DNA from: Bacteroidota bacterium
GTDB taxonomy: Bacteria > Bacteroidota > Bacteroidia > Chitinophagales > LD1
DNA: 6,880 bases
Assembly: GCA_018267435.1 (NCBI GenBank)
Contig: JAFDYM010000438.1
Coordinates: forward strand, 1-6,880
Direction: 5' to 3'
Shown here: positions 1 to 5,667 of the stretch, piece by piece
Layout of the letters: every line of letters begins with the position of its first letter
Numbering within the stretch: the stretch's first letter is position 1
The notes under the pieces: generated by a model
Database searches by the model: none
Told to the model about the DNA's origin: nothing
Seen by the model: only the letters and a program-made list of their open reading frames with translations
Translations under genes and position numbers: made by a program

Positions 1-29
1 ATAGATGTAGTGTTTAAGTAGGCAGTAAA

Positions 30-70
30 TTGCGCACAGAGCACACGGAGAACACAGTGATAAATACAAA
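30..70 (+). repeat. Degenerate CACAGAG-type intergenic repeat, left copy
   Basis: The segment starts TTGCGCACAGAG and ends AAATACAAA. The reverse complement of 816-855 matches it along its length: by hand alignment about 33 of 41 positions agree, with one single-base gap. The two copies face each other across queD. Purine-rich, low-complexity repeats of this kind are often seen between genes in Bacteroidota; that family link is from memory. No coding potential is apparent. Confidence 0.6.
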
Positions 71-149
71 TTATAAGGTGCCGTACTGTTGTGTATCTTG
101 TATTAATGTGTCTGCCACGCGCCTTCGTACTGTGGGGCCTTGCTTTATT

Positions 150-169
150 CCGTTGAATAAATTCAACGG
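150..169. repeat. Near-perfect palindrome (hairpin-forming)
   Basis: CCGTTGAAT and ATTCAACGG are exact inverted copies separated by AA, giving an 8-bp stem with a 4-base loop (TAAA) as RNA, or a palindromic protein site as DNA. No T-run follows on either strand, so it is not a textbook intrinsic terminator. It could be a dispersed palindromic repeat or a binding site. Confidence 0.6.
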
Positions 170-223
170 CAACGAACTAACGCATACCGTGTAGAGCCGC
201 AAGATTCTGCAGCTCCTGTTCTA

Positions 224-281
224 CCACTAGCCATTTACCTCTCGCTTCTTCTAACCACTAGCTATTTACCACTAGCTAATG
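224..281 (+). repeat. Three CCACTAGC-type direct repeats
   Basis: CCACTAGCCATTTACC (224-239) and CCACTAGCTATTTACC (255-270) differ at one base. A third, shorter copy, CCACTAGCTA, starts at 269 and overlaps the end of the second. The exact reverse complement of 255-267 recurs downstream of queD at 717-729. The third copy covers the upstream in-frame ATG at 279, suggesting that this ATG belongs to the repeat rather than to the gene. Confidence 0.7.
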
Positions 282-289
282 TATCTTCG
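282..289 (+). promoter_or_regulatory. Possible -7 promoter box for queD
   Basis: TATCTTCG differs at one position from the Bacteroidota -7 consensus TAnnTTTG. The same variant (TATTTTCG) lies before the Fe-S gene at 5631. Its G lies 5 bp before the ATG at 294, which would give a nearly leaderless transcript. No TTTG -33 element is seen at the usual distance, so this is tentative. Confidence 0.3.
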
Positions 290-293
290 CCGC

Positions 294-701
294 ATGAAAG
301 TAGCTGTATTCCGCAAGGCCACCTTTAATGCCGCGCACCGCCTATACCGTAAAGACTGGGACGATACTAAGAACAAAGAAGTGTTTGGCCTGTGTGCTAA
401 TCCGCACTACCATGGGCACAACTACAGGGTTGATGTAAAAGTAGTAGGAGAGATAGACCCTGAAACGGGATACGTAATAGACCTTAACCTACTGAACCAA
501 TTGATAAAGGAAGAAGTACACGACCGTTTCGACCACCGCAACCTAAACCTAGACTGCCCCGAGTTTGCCGGCCTTAACCCTACTGGCGAAAACATAGTGG
601 TGGTAATATACAACCTGCTTCGTCCTAAGCTAGATAGTAAGTACGACCTACAGATACGCCTATGGGAAACCGAGCGCAACTACTTCGAGTACCCAGCGTA
701 G
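294..701 (+). CDS. queD: 6-pyruvoyl-tetrahydropterin synthase / QueD family protein
   Basis: This is a cytosolic zinc enzyme of the PTPS/QueD family, which acts on 7,8-dihydroneopterin triphosphate. In most bacteria it makes 6-carboxytetrahydropterin for queuosine (7-deazaguanine) synthesis; some members make 6-pyruvoyl-tetrahydropterin. Counting from the ATG at 279 (five residues earlier), the zinc ligands are His20 (FNAAHRL) and His45/His47 (HYHGHNY). The likely catalytic Cys39 is in LCANP, with Asp85-His86 (FDHRNLN) as its partners. Substrate-binding features are the PTGEN motif (101-105) and Glu130 in WET. The 135-residue length fits the family. I prefer the ATG at 294 because homologues usually begin just before this strand, the ATG at 279 lies in a repeat, and a possible -7 box lies between them. 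There are no queuosine or folate genes beside it, so the exact product cannot be decided. The family call is firm; the symbol is less so. Confidence 0.9.
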   Translation: MKVAVFRKATFNAAHRLYRKDWDDTKNKEVFGLCANPHYHGHNYRVDVKVVGEIDPETGYVIDLNLLNQLIKEEVHDRFDHRNLNLDCPEFAGLNPTGENIVVVIYNLLRPKLDSKYDLQIRLWETERNYFEYPA

Positions 702-731
702 CTGGTGGTGAGTAGCAAATAGCTAGTGGTG
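701..731 (-). repeat. Inverted copy of the CCACTAGCTATTT repeat
   Basis: AAATAGCTAGTGG (717-729) is the exact reverse complement of 255-267 upstream of queD. The flanking GCTGGTGGTG (701-710) and GCTAGTGGTG (722-731) are a second, nearly identical direct repeat with a 21-bp period. The copy begins on the last base of the queD stop codon. Confidence 0.65.
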
Positions 732-985
732 GAGATGGGCGAGGTTCCACCGACTACGGTACACAAGAAAACAGATTAGTCATTTACTGCAAAGCAGTAT
801 GGATCCAGAACAATCTTTGTATTCAGCTCTGTATTCTTTGTGTCTCTGTACGCAATGTTTTTGTTTTAGTTCTTCGTGCCTTCGCGCCTTTGTGGCTATG
901 TAATTGTATTTAATGCTTGTTAATACTTTAGTCCCTCTACCTACGTTTTTTAAAAAATAGGAATATTTAAGGCAACTTTACGGTA
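702..985. other. Repeat-rich non-coding region between queD and the exported protein gene
   Basis: No gene is supported here. The region holds the inverted CCACTAGC-type repeat (701-731), a small perfect hairpin TACTGC-AAA-GCAGTA (785-799) without a T-run, a long degenerate intergenic repeat (816-900) and a T6A6 tract (946-957) before the next start. I see no convincing terminator for queD and no convincing promoter for the 986 gene. Confidence 0.55.
816..900 (-). repeat. Degenerate CACAGAG / CACAAAGGCGCGAAGG intergenic repeat, right copy
   Basis: Read on the reverse strand, 816-855 gives the TTGCGTACAGAG...AATACAAA module that matches 30-70. The adjoining part (about 868-900) reads ATAGCCACAAAGGCGCG then AAGGCACGAAGAACTA. 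Both are purine-rich, low-complexity modules of a type I associate with Bacteroidota intergenic DNA. The copy is inverted relative to the left one, with queD between them. Confidence 0.55.
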
Positions 986-2254
986 ATGAATACTACTGCG
1001 CGCAAACTGTTTTTTTCGGTAACTATGTTGGTATTGGTAGTGGCGGCACGCGCCAGCCAGGTACTTATACCTATGGACCAAAGCCAGAGCAACCACTTGA
1101 AGGCTTATGGTATAGCTTATTGGGTACTAAAGCAGAACGTTACTGTAGATTGGCTACTGAACTACCGCGGTGGCAGCTTTGCTATGCCGTATGCCAAGCA
1201 AATAGAAGATGAGTGCAAAATACGTGGTGTAAGCTACGAGGTATTGGCCGATGGGCAGTATGGTGCCATACTAGCCGATATAAGCAACCCCGAGCAGAAC
1301 ATGGATGTAATGAAGCTGGAGAAGGCGCCGAAAATGGCAGTGTACTCGCCTAAAACCAAGCAGCCTTGGGATGATGCCGTAACCATGGCCCTAACCTATG
1401 CCGAGGTACCTTACGAAGTATTATACGATGATGAAATACTAGATGGCAAATTATTGCAATACGATTGGCTGCACCTGCACCACGAGGACTTTACAGGGCA
1501 GTATGGCAAGTTCTACCAAAGCTATTCGGGTGCGCCGTGGTACCAAGCCGATGTGGCCGACCAAGAGGCGCGCGCTAAGCGCAGGGGCTTTGCCAAGGTA
1601 AGCCAAATGAAACTGGCAGTGGCTAAAAACATACGCGACTTTGTAGCAGGCGGCGGCTTTATGTTTGCCATGTGCAGCGCTACCGATAGCTATGATATAG
1701 CACTAGCTGCCGAGGGTACCGATGTATGCGACTATATGTACGACCACGATCCGCAGGACCCACAGGCGCAAAGCAAGCTTGACTACAGCAAGACTTTTGC
1801 CTTCGAAAAGTTTCACCTGCGTACCAACCCTATGGAGTATGAGTACAGCGATATAGATGCCAACTTTGGCAGAACAGTACAGAAGGACTTGGACTACTTC
1901 ACCCTATTCGACTTTAGTGCAAAGTGGGACCCAGTGCCTACCATGCTATGCCAAAACCATACTAAGACCATTAAGGGCTTTATGGGCCAGACTACTGCCT
2001 TTAAAAAAGACTTTATAAAAAGTAGCGTATTGGTAATGGGGCAAAATAAATCGGCTAACGAAGCGCGCTATATACACGGCGAGTTTGGCAAGGGCCTATT
2101 TACCTGGTATGCCGGGCACGATCCAGAAGATTACCAACACTTGGTTGGAGACCCACCTACAAAGCTTGAGCTACACCCTAACTCGCCAGGGTACAGGTTA
2201 ATACTGAACAATGTACTTTTTCCTGCTGCACGCAAAAAGAAGCAGAAAACATAA
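986..2254 (+). CDS. Exported amidotransferase/ThuA-like protein of unknown function
   Basis: I recognise this as a conserved Bacteroidota family, but no activity is established. An N-terminal signal peptide (about 1-23, basic start, hydrophobic core, ARA before the likely cut) sends it to the periplasm or beyond. After it come LIPMDQSQ (27-34) and a conserved block with AYGIAYWVL and DWLLNYRGGSF (to 65). The middle looks like a class I glutamine-amidotransferase/ThuA-type fold: a strand and helix after KMAVYSP, LHLHHED (His163, His165, His166), then a glycine turn GGGFMFAMCS with Cys230 where a nucleophile elbow might sit. The C-terminal part has HGEFGKG (364-370) and WYAGHD (His378), reminiscent of ThuA-like proteins, and a basic tail. 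I recall relatives being labelled 'asparagine synthetase B', but no AsnB N-terminal Cys or ATP-pyrophosphatase signature is visible. It has no sorting domain. It appears monocistronic. The start at 986 directly precedes the signal peptide. Confidence 0.8.
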   Translation: MNTTARKLFFSVTMLVLVVAARASQVLIPMDQSQSNHLKAYGIAYWVLKQNVTVDWLLNYRGGSFAMPYAKQIEDECKIRGVSYEVLADGQYGAILADISNPEQNMDVMKLEKAPKMAVYSPKTKQPWDDAVTMALTYAEVPYEVLYDDEILDGKLLQYDWLHLHHEDFTGQYGKFYQSYSGAPWYQADVADQEARAKRRGFAKVSQMKLAVAKNIRDFVAGGGFMFAMCSATDSYDIALAAEGTDVCDYMYDHDPQDPQAQSKLDYSKTFAFEKFHLRTNPMEYEYSDIDANFGRTVQKDLDYFTLFDFSAKWDPVPTMLCQNHTKTIKGFMGQTTAFKKDFIKSSVLVMGQNKSANEARYIHGEFGKGLFTWYAGHDPEDYQHLVGDPPTKLELHPNSPGYRLILNNVLFPAARKKKQKT

Positions 2255-2295
2255 GCGTTTCGGCCATTACTAAAATGGCTTCCTACAATTCAGAT

Positions 2296-2320
2296 AATCA
2301 ACTACTTAATTGATTTTTTT
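2296..2320 (+). terminator. Weak intrinsic terminator candidate
   Basis: AATCAA (2296-2301) pairs with TTGATT (2310-2315) across an 8-base loop and runs into seven T (2314-2320). The stem is short and AT-rich, so efficiency would be low. It lies about 40 bp after the stop codon of the exported protein gene. Confidence 0.4.
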
Positions 2321-2379
2321 CATGCACATAACTGACGCGGGTCATGCACCTAGTGTACGGGGCTGAGTATTTTTACACT

Positions 2380-2410
2380 ATTAACAATGCGGCCAATACT
2401 ACTTGTTAAT
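2380..2410. repeat. 8-bp inverted repeat / hairpin
   Basis: ATTAACAA (2380-2387) and TTGTTAAT (2403-2410) are exact inverted copies around a 15-base loop. CAC (2376-2378) and GTG (2411-2413) extend the stem with one bulged base. No T-run follows directly. It lies 46 bp upstream of the strong hairpin at 2456. Confidence 0.5.
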
Positions 2411-2455
2411 GTGAGATTGGAGTAGTGAAAAGAAAAACATGTGCGTGTGGCGCAG

Positions 2456-2509
2456 AAGTGGGGTAGAAACAGGAGTTCCATACTGTTTCATACCCCACTT
2501 TCTTTTTCT
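2456..2509 (+). terminator. Strong rho-independent terminator between convergent genes
   Basis: AAGTGGGGTAGAAACAG (2456-2472) pairs fully with 2483-2500 apart from one bulged A (2490), giving a 17-bp stem with a 10-base loop. TCTTTTTCT (2501-2509) follows, which fits a forward-strand terminator. The same hairpin lies 17 bp past the stop of the reverse-strand phosphoribosyltransferase gene and would also form in its transcript, though without an adjacent T-run, so it may serve both directions. Confidence 0.75.
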
Positions 2510-2517
2510 ATAAGCAA

Positions 2518-3021
2518 TTATACCAAGTATGCTTTGCCCTTGCCTTCGGCATCGAACTTTACCTGTATATGCTCTTGCAGTGTAGTACTAAGCGATAGGC
2601 CTACAAAATCAGCTGTAACAGGAAACAGTTTATGCTGCCTATCTACCAATACTGCTGCTTGTACTTTTTTAGGGCTGTATTCCATTACAGGCTTTAAGGC
2701 ATAGTATAGCGTTTTGCCAGTGTTAGCCACATCGTCAACTATTATTACCACCTTTCCGTCAAGTGTTTTTTTGCCTAGTTGCAAGGCTATTTCATTTTGC
2801 AGTGGCTCCTCTTTGTTCAAGGTAACCTCAAGCAAACTTACCTTCATGCCATCTATGCTTTCTATTTCCTTTTTCACCAGCTCGGCATAGCTATAGCCAT
2901 TAGGTTTTATACCTATTAGCAATAGTTCTTTCTCGTCGTAGTTCTGTTCTACTATTTGGTAGGCTATGCGCGTGGTTTTTTGTTGTATTTCCTCGCTGTT
3001 CAGTATCTGTACTTTCTTCAT
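2518..3021 (-). CDS. PyrR-like phosphoribosyltransferase
   Basis: This is a 167-residue cytosolic type I phosphoribosyltransferase. The PRPP-binding signature VVIIVDDVANTGKT spans 91-104, with the acidic pair Asp96-Asp97 and the TGKT phosphate loop. A PyrR-type segment follows (126-141: VDRQHKLFPVTADFVG, compare LVDRGHRELPI-RADYVG in PyrR). An upstream GIKPNGY (37-43) occupies the pyrophosphate-loop position. PyrR proteins bind uracil/UMP and act as uracil phosphoribosyltransferases or pyrimidine-operon attenuators; whether this divergent member does either is unknown. No pyrimidine genes or attenuator are nearby. The start lies 3 bp after the stop of the upstream protease gene, so the two are probably co-transcribed. 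The strong hairpin at 2456-2500 follows its stop. Confidence 0.85.
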   Translation of the reverse strand: MKKVQILNSEEIQQKTTRIAYQIVEQNYDEKELLLIGIKPNGYSYAELVKKEIESIDGMKVSLLEVTLNKEEPLQNEIALQLGKKTLDGKVVIIVDDVANTGKTLYYALKPVMEYSPKKVQAAVLVDRQHKLFPVTADFVGLSLSTTLQEHIQVKFDAEGKGKAYLV

Positions 3022-3024
3022 TGC

Positions 3025-5451
3025 TTATTCAACTATTAGCTTGCCGGTTTTGGCGCGTTTGCCATCCAATATTAAGCTATAAAAGTAAACACCCGATGAT
3101 AATTTATTGTTGCTGTAAGTATAAGCTGCCGTAGTGTTGCCTATAGCTATTTCATCGGCTAGGCTACCTATAGGGTTGTATATCTTTATGCTACCATTGG
3201 TAAAGTTGTAGCCATTGTTTATTACATTAAAGGTAGTTTGCCCTTTAAATGGATTTGGCATAACCGTAAGGCTTAGGTTACGGGCATCTGCTTCGTTTAT
3301 ACCTACGTTAGGATAGTTGCAGGTGCTGTTTTCTACATTGGCGTTAGTATCATAGTTAAGCGCAGCTGGGTCGGTACAGCCGTACACCTTCGCTTCGCAA
3401 GCGCCACCAGCCGTATTGGCATTAGGATTGTAGTTTATGCAGGCAGTATCCATTACGCCAAATACGCGTAATTGGCAGCCGCCAGTATCAATGTTCGCAT
3501 TGGGGTTGTAGTTTATACATGCCGTATCCATAGCGCCATATACTATACCTGTATAGGCAAGTGCGCGAAATGCGTTTACCTTGCCATTGCCATATTCGTT
3601 ATTAGCAGTAGGGCCTGTAAAGTTGTCCTTTACAGCAGTAGCTATTAATACATCTTTTACCTCTTGGTAGCTAGCATTAGGGTGCTGCTGTAAATATAGT
3701 GCTGCTATACCCGCCACTATTGGCGATGCCATACTGGTACCACCATTACGGATATGCTTTTGAGTTATAGATACCTTTACCCTGTTTTGTGCCGATACTG
3801 CTAGAGCTATAAAGTTAGGGTCGCCGGTACATATAATAGTGCTGCCCGTAGCCATTACATCTGGTTTCAGCCTACCATCGCGCGTAGGGCCAAAGCTTGA
3901 TGTTTCGAAGCGCTTGCCTACGGTTTCGTTGTATGGTGCAGCAGTAAGGTCTTGGTACACACTATCGCGGTCAAGATAGCCAGCGCGGTTGCTGTAGTTG
4001 CCTACGGTTATTACTTTATCGCTGCATTGCCAGCTACTTACTATTGTTTTAAGCGAGTCGGGTTGACGGTACTCTGGGTAACCTATAGGGAAGCCACCCA
4101 AAGTAGTTACAATATTGGCGCTGCCTATAAGGGCCATGCTGCCCCATAGGTCGAACCTACCGCTTCCTTTAGTTTCAAGCCTCCACAGATTATTTATGTT
4201 GCTTATATTTTCTATCAAAAACTCCACATGGTATTTACCTTCTTCAATACCTACATACGAGCTTACTTTGCCTAAGGTAGTACCTCCATTATCAATGTTT
4301 TCCTCTATTACCAAACCATTGTAGTCGCTTACGCTATGGTAAGGTATAGCGCCAAGGTCAATCGCTACATCGCTATTGCAACCTATACTAAACTGTGCAT
4401 TGTTAAAGTTGCTGGTATCAGCCCAAAAATCGATGTATGCAGTGGTAGCCCCGCTATTGAAAAAAGTATAGGCGGGCGATGCTGTAATATCGTAACTAAG
4501 GTGGTGTTTGGTATTGCCAGCATTGCCTGCGGCAGCAACTAGTACGCGGCCACTGCGCTCTTCAAGCATAGCCTCTATCAGCTGCGTAGCAGGGTCTTTA
4601 CCGTCGTGCGAACCATAGTAGGTACCTATGCTGGTATTTATTACACAAGGCTTGCCCATGGCATCGGCCTTCTTAAATATGTAATCTATAGCATCGGCTA
4701 CGTGTGTTTCAAAAAAATTATCGCTGTCTTGTATACGCACGGCTATTATATCGCTTTCAGGTGCTACGCCACGTACCATATCTTCGTATTGCGTACCGCG
4801 TACCGAGTAGCCATTACCTGCTGCTATACCTGCCACGCAGGTGCCGTGGCCAAAGTCGGTAGCATAGGGCATTTGCAAGCAGCTACCGTTATCTATATCT
4901 ATCATGTTACATTCCGTACCATAATTATACGGTAGCGGTGTATTGCTGTGTGCTTCCTTCTGATCCCATATAAATTTTATACGGTTCGTACTATCAGCAT
5001 TTCTAAAGTCGGCATGTTGGTAGTATATACCACCATCTATTATACCCACTACCACATCTTTGCCTTTAAATGCATTTGGCAATGGCATAAACCCTGCATG
5101 CACGCTATCAATATTATTGCGCACACGGGCTGTATCCATTAGCAAGTGGCCTTTGCCACCTGTACCACTTATTTGCAGTACCAGCTCGCTAGCTGCAAAG
5201 CTTTGCACATTTTCGGCAGGTATGGCTACCGATGCTATATCGCCATAGCCGTATTTATACTTGCCGCCCATATCGCTTGTTAGCTTCTTAAGTTCAACTA
5301 GGTTACCTTTTACTAACAGGGGTACTTGTTGCCCTTTTAGCTCGCCTTTTTGTAGCATGGTATACAGCCTAAGGTCAAGCTTGGTAGCTTTCTGTGCATG
5401 GCTGCTAGCAGCAAAAAAGATGCATACTATTAGGGGTAAAATTGTGCGCAT
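3025..5451 (-). CDS. Secreted S8 subtilisin-like serine protease with T9SS sorting domain
   Basis: This is an 808-residue exported peptidase. A signal peptide (1-19, cut after SHA) is followed by a probable inhibitory propeptide region (about 25-125). The catalytic triad is visible: Asp139 in GIIDGG, His202 in FGHGTCVAG, Ser573 in GTSMASP, with oxyanion Asn310 in AAAGN. About 260 residues separate Asn310 and Ser573, far more than in subtilisin; residues about 315-475 look like an inserted all-beta domain, as in CspA-type subtilases. After the catalytic domain come three 26-residue repeats (638-712) and a C-terminal type A T9SS domain (about 729-808: MPNPF, IYNPIG, GVYFYSL, ending TGKLIVE). 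It is therefore expected to cross the outer membrane by T9SS, with the tail removed. The substrate is unknown. It is the first gene of a likely two-gene unit. The ATG at 5451 directly begins the signal peptide. Confidence 0.95.
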   Translation of the reverse strand: MRTILPLIVCIFFAASSHAQKATKLDLRLYTMLQKGELKGQQVPLLVKGNLVELKKLTSDMGGKYKYGYGDIASVAIPAENVQSFAASELVLQISGTGGKGHLLMDTARVRNNIDSVHAGFMPLPNAFKGKDVVVGIIDGGIYYQHADFRNADSTNRIKFIWDQKEAHSNTPLPYNYGTECNMIDIDNGSCLQMPYATDFGHGTCVAGIAAGNGYSVRGTQYEDMVRGVAPESDIIAVRIQDSDNFFETHVADAIDYIFKKADAMGKPCVINTSIGTYYGSHDGKDPATQLIEAMLEERSGRVLVAAAGNAGNTKHHLSYDITASPAYTFFNSGATTAYIDFWADTSNFNNAQFSIGCNSDVAIDLGAIPYHSVSDYNGLVIEENIDNGGTTLGKVSSYVGIEEGKYHVEFLIENISNINNLWRLETKGSGRFDLWGSMALIGSANIVTTLGGFPIGYPEYRQPDSLKTIVSSWQCSDKVITVGNYSNRAGYLDRDSVYQDLTAAPYNETVGKRFETSSFGPTRDGRLKPDVMATGSTIICTGDPNFIALAVSAQNRVKVSITQKHIRNGGTSMASPIVAGIAALYLQQHPNASYQEVKDVLIATAVKDNFTGPTANNEYGNGKVNAFRALAYTGIVYGAMDTACINYNPNANIDTGGCQLRVFGVMDTACINYNPNANTAGGACEAKVYGCTDPAALNYDTNANVENSTCNYPNVGINEADARNLSLTVMPNPFKGQTTFNVINNGYNFTNGSIKIYNPIGSLADEIAIGNTTAAYTYSNNKLSSGVYFYSLILDGKRAKTGKLIVE
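3316..3540 (-). repeat. Three tandem 26-residue (78-bp) repeats in the protease gene
   Basis: The copies begin at Tyr638, Phe664 and Tyr690, exactly 26 residues apart. The third (YGCTDPAALNY...C) follows the GCTD-x-A-x-NY pattern common in secreted Bacteroidota proteins, with Cys692 and Cys711. The first two share MDTACINYNPNAN and have lost the usual Cys (GAMD/GVMD), but carry another five residues later (Cys645, Cys671), with partners at Cys659 and Cys685. They link the catalytic and sorting domains and are likely disulfide-stabilised spacers. Confidence 0.8.
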
Positions 5452-5568
5452 GGTAATTAGATTAGGTCTATACAGTTCTCAAGCTTTTGGCATATCGCTA
5501 AGTTAACATAAAGGCAGCTAAATGCTAATGTGTATAGTAATGAGGAATATCAGTACCTTATGGTTGCC

Positions 5569-5617
5569 TTTTACCTAACAATAGTCGATGTAAAATACTT
5601 TAGTTTGTGAGGTAAAA
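5569..5617. promoter_or_regulatory. 13-bp dyad, possible operator
   Basis: TTTTACCTAACAA (5569-5581) and TTGTGAGGTAAAA (5605-5617) are inverted copies matching at 12 of 13 positions, with a 23-bp spacer. The right arm overlaps the proposed -33 TTTG of the Fe-S gene promoter, where a bound regulator could block or recruit polymerase. No T-run follows, so a terminator is unlikely. Confidence 0.4.
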
Positions 5618-5638
5618 TGCGCCAAAAATGTATTTTCG
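5604..5638 (+). promoter_or_regulatory. Bacteroidota-type promoter candidate for the Fe-S gene
   Basis: TTTG (5604-5607) could be the -33 element and TATTTTCG (5631-5638) the -7 element (TAnnTTTG with one mismatch), separated by 23 bp, at the long end of the usual range. Transcription would start near 5644, leaving a leader of about 24 bases before the ATG at 5668. Confidence 0.4.
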
Positions 5639-5667
5639 CGTTTGCCCTAATTATTAACGAACACATT

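Larger units (their letters stand above)
1..293. other. Repeat-rich non-coding region upstream of queD
   Basis: No credible gene is visible here. The first 21 bases read as I-D-V-V-F-K-stop in frame 1, with codons like those of the neighbouring genes, so they could be the tail of an upstream gene; six codons are too few to claim it. The rest holds a degenerate intergenic repeat (30-70), a near-perfect palindrome (150-169), three copies of a CCACTAGCTA-type motif (224-281) and a possible -7 promoter box just before the next gene (282-289). No tRNA or rRNA is recognisable. Confidence 0.6.
2255..2517. other. Structured intergenic region between convergent genes
   Basis: No gene is supported. 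From left to right it holds a short hairpin GCCATT-ACTAA-AATGGC (2263-2279), an AT-rich stem followed by seven T (2296-2320), two direct copies of TCATGCAC 22 bp apart (2320-2327, 2342-2349), an 8-bp hairpin (2380-2410) and a strong terminator-like hairpin (2456-2509). The 24-codon reading frame at 2439-2513 runs through the last hairpin and is not credible. Confidence 0.6.
5452..5667. other. Divergent intergenic region
   Basis: This 216-bp region separates the reverse-strand protease from the forward-strand Fe-S gene and must hold both promoters. A dyad (5569-5617) and a promoter candidate for the Fe-S gene (5604-5638) are visible. On the protease side I found no sequence matching TAnnTTTG with confidence. 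Confidence 0.55.

Noticed and set aside
224..281. The three CCACTAGC-type repeats as a CRISPR array
   Set aside because: Units are about 10-16 bases, spacing is uneven (31 and 14 bp), and no cas genes are present.
422..679. Reverse-strand open frame of 85 codons
   Set aside because: It lies wholly opposite queD, whose catalytic residues are all intact; the protein is Arg/Ser-rich and resembles nothing.
30..855. An insertion sequence or transposon carrying queD
   Set aside because: No transposase gene, sharp ends or target-site duplication is seen; the repeats are degenerate.
924..980. TACTTTAG (924-931), TATTTAAG (964-971) and CAACTTTA (973-980) as -7 boxes for the 986 gene
   Set aside because: Each has mismatches at key positions and none has a TTTG at the right distance.
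2393..2426. CCAAT-ACTACT ... ATTGG-AGTAGT, a pseudoknot-like order of pairing segments
   Set aside because: Both connecting loops would be zero bases long, which is not sterically feasible, and a better hairpin (2380-2410) competes.
2439..2513. 24-codon frame starting ATG TGC GTG
   Set aside because: It translates the terminator hairpin and its T-rich tail and has no other support.
2441..2704. Forward open frame of 87 codons
   Set aside because: It runs through the strong terminator hairpin and the antisense of the phosphoribosyltransferase gene, with low-complexity Ser/Thr-rich content.
3952..5506. Several forward open frames opposite the protease gene
   Set aside because: All are antisense to a gene with a complete catalytic triad and sorting domain; their translations show only the skewed composition expected of a complementary strand.
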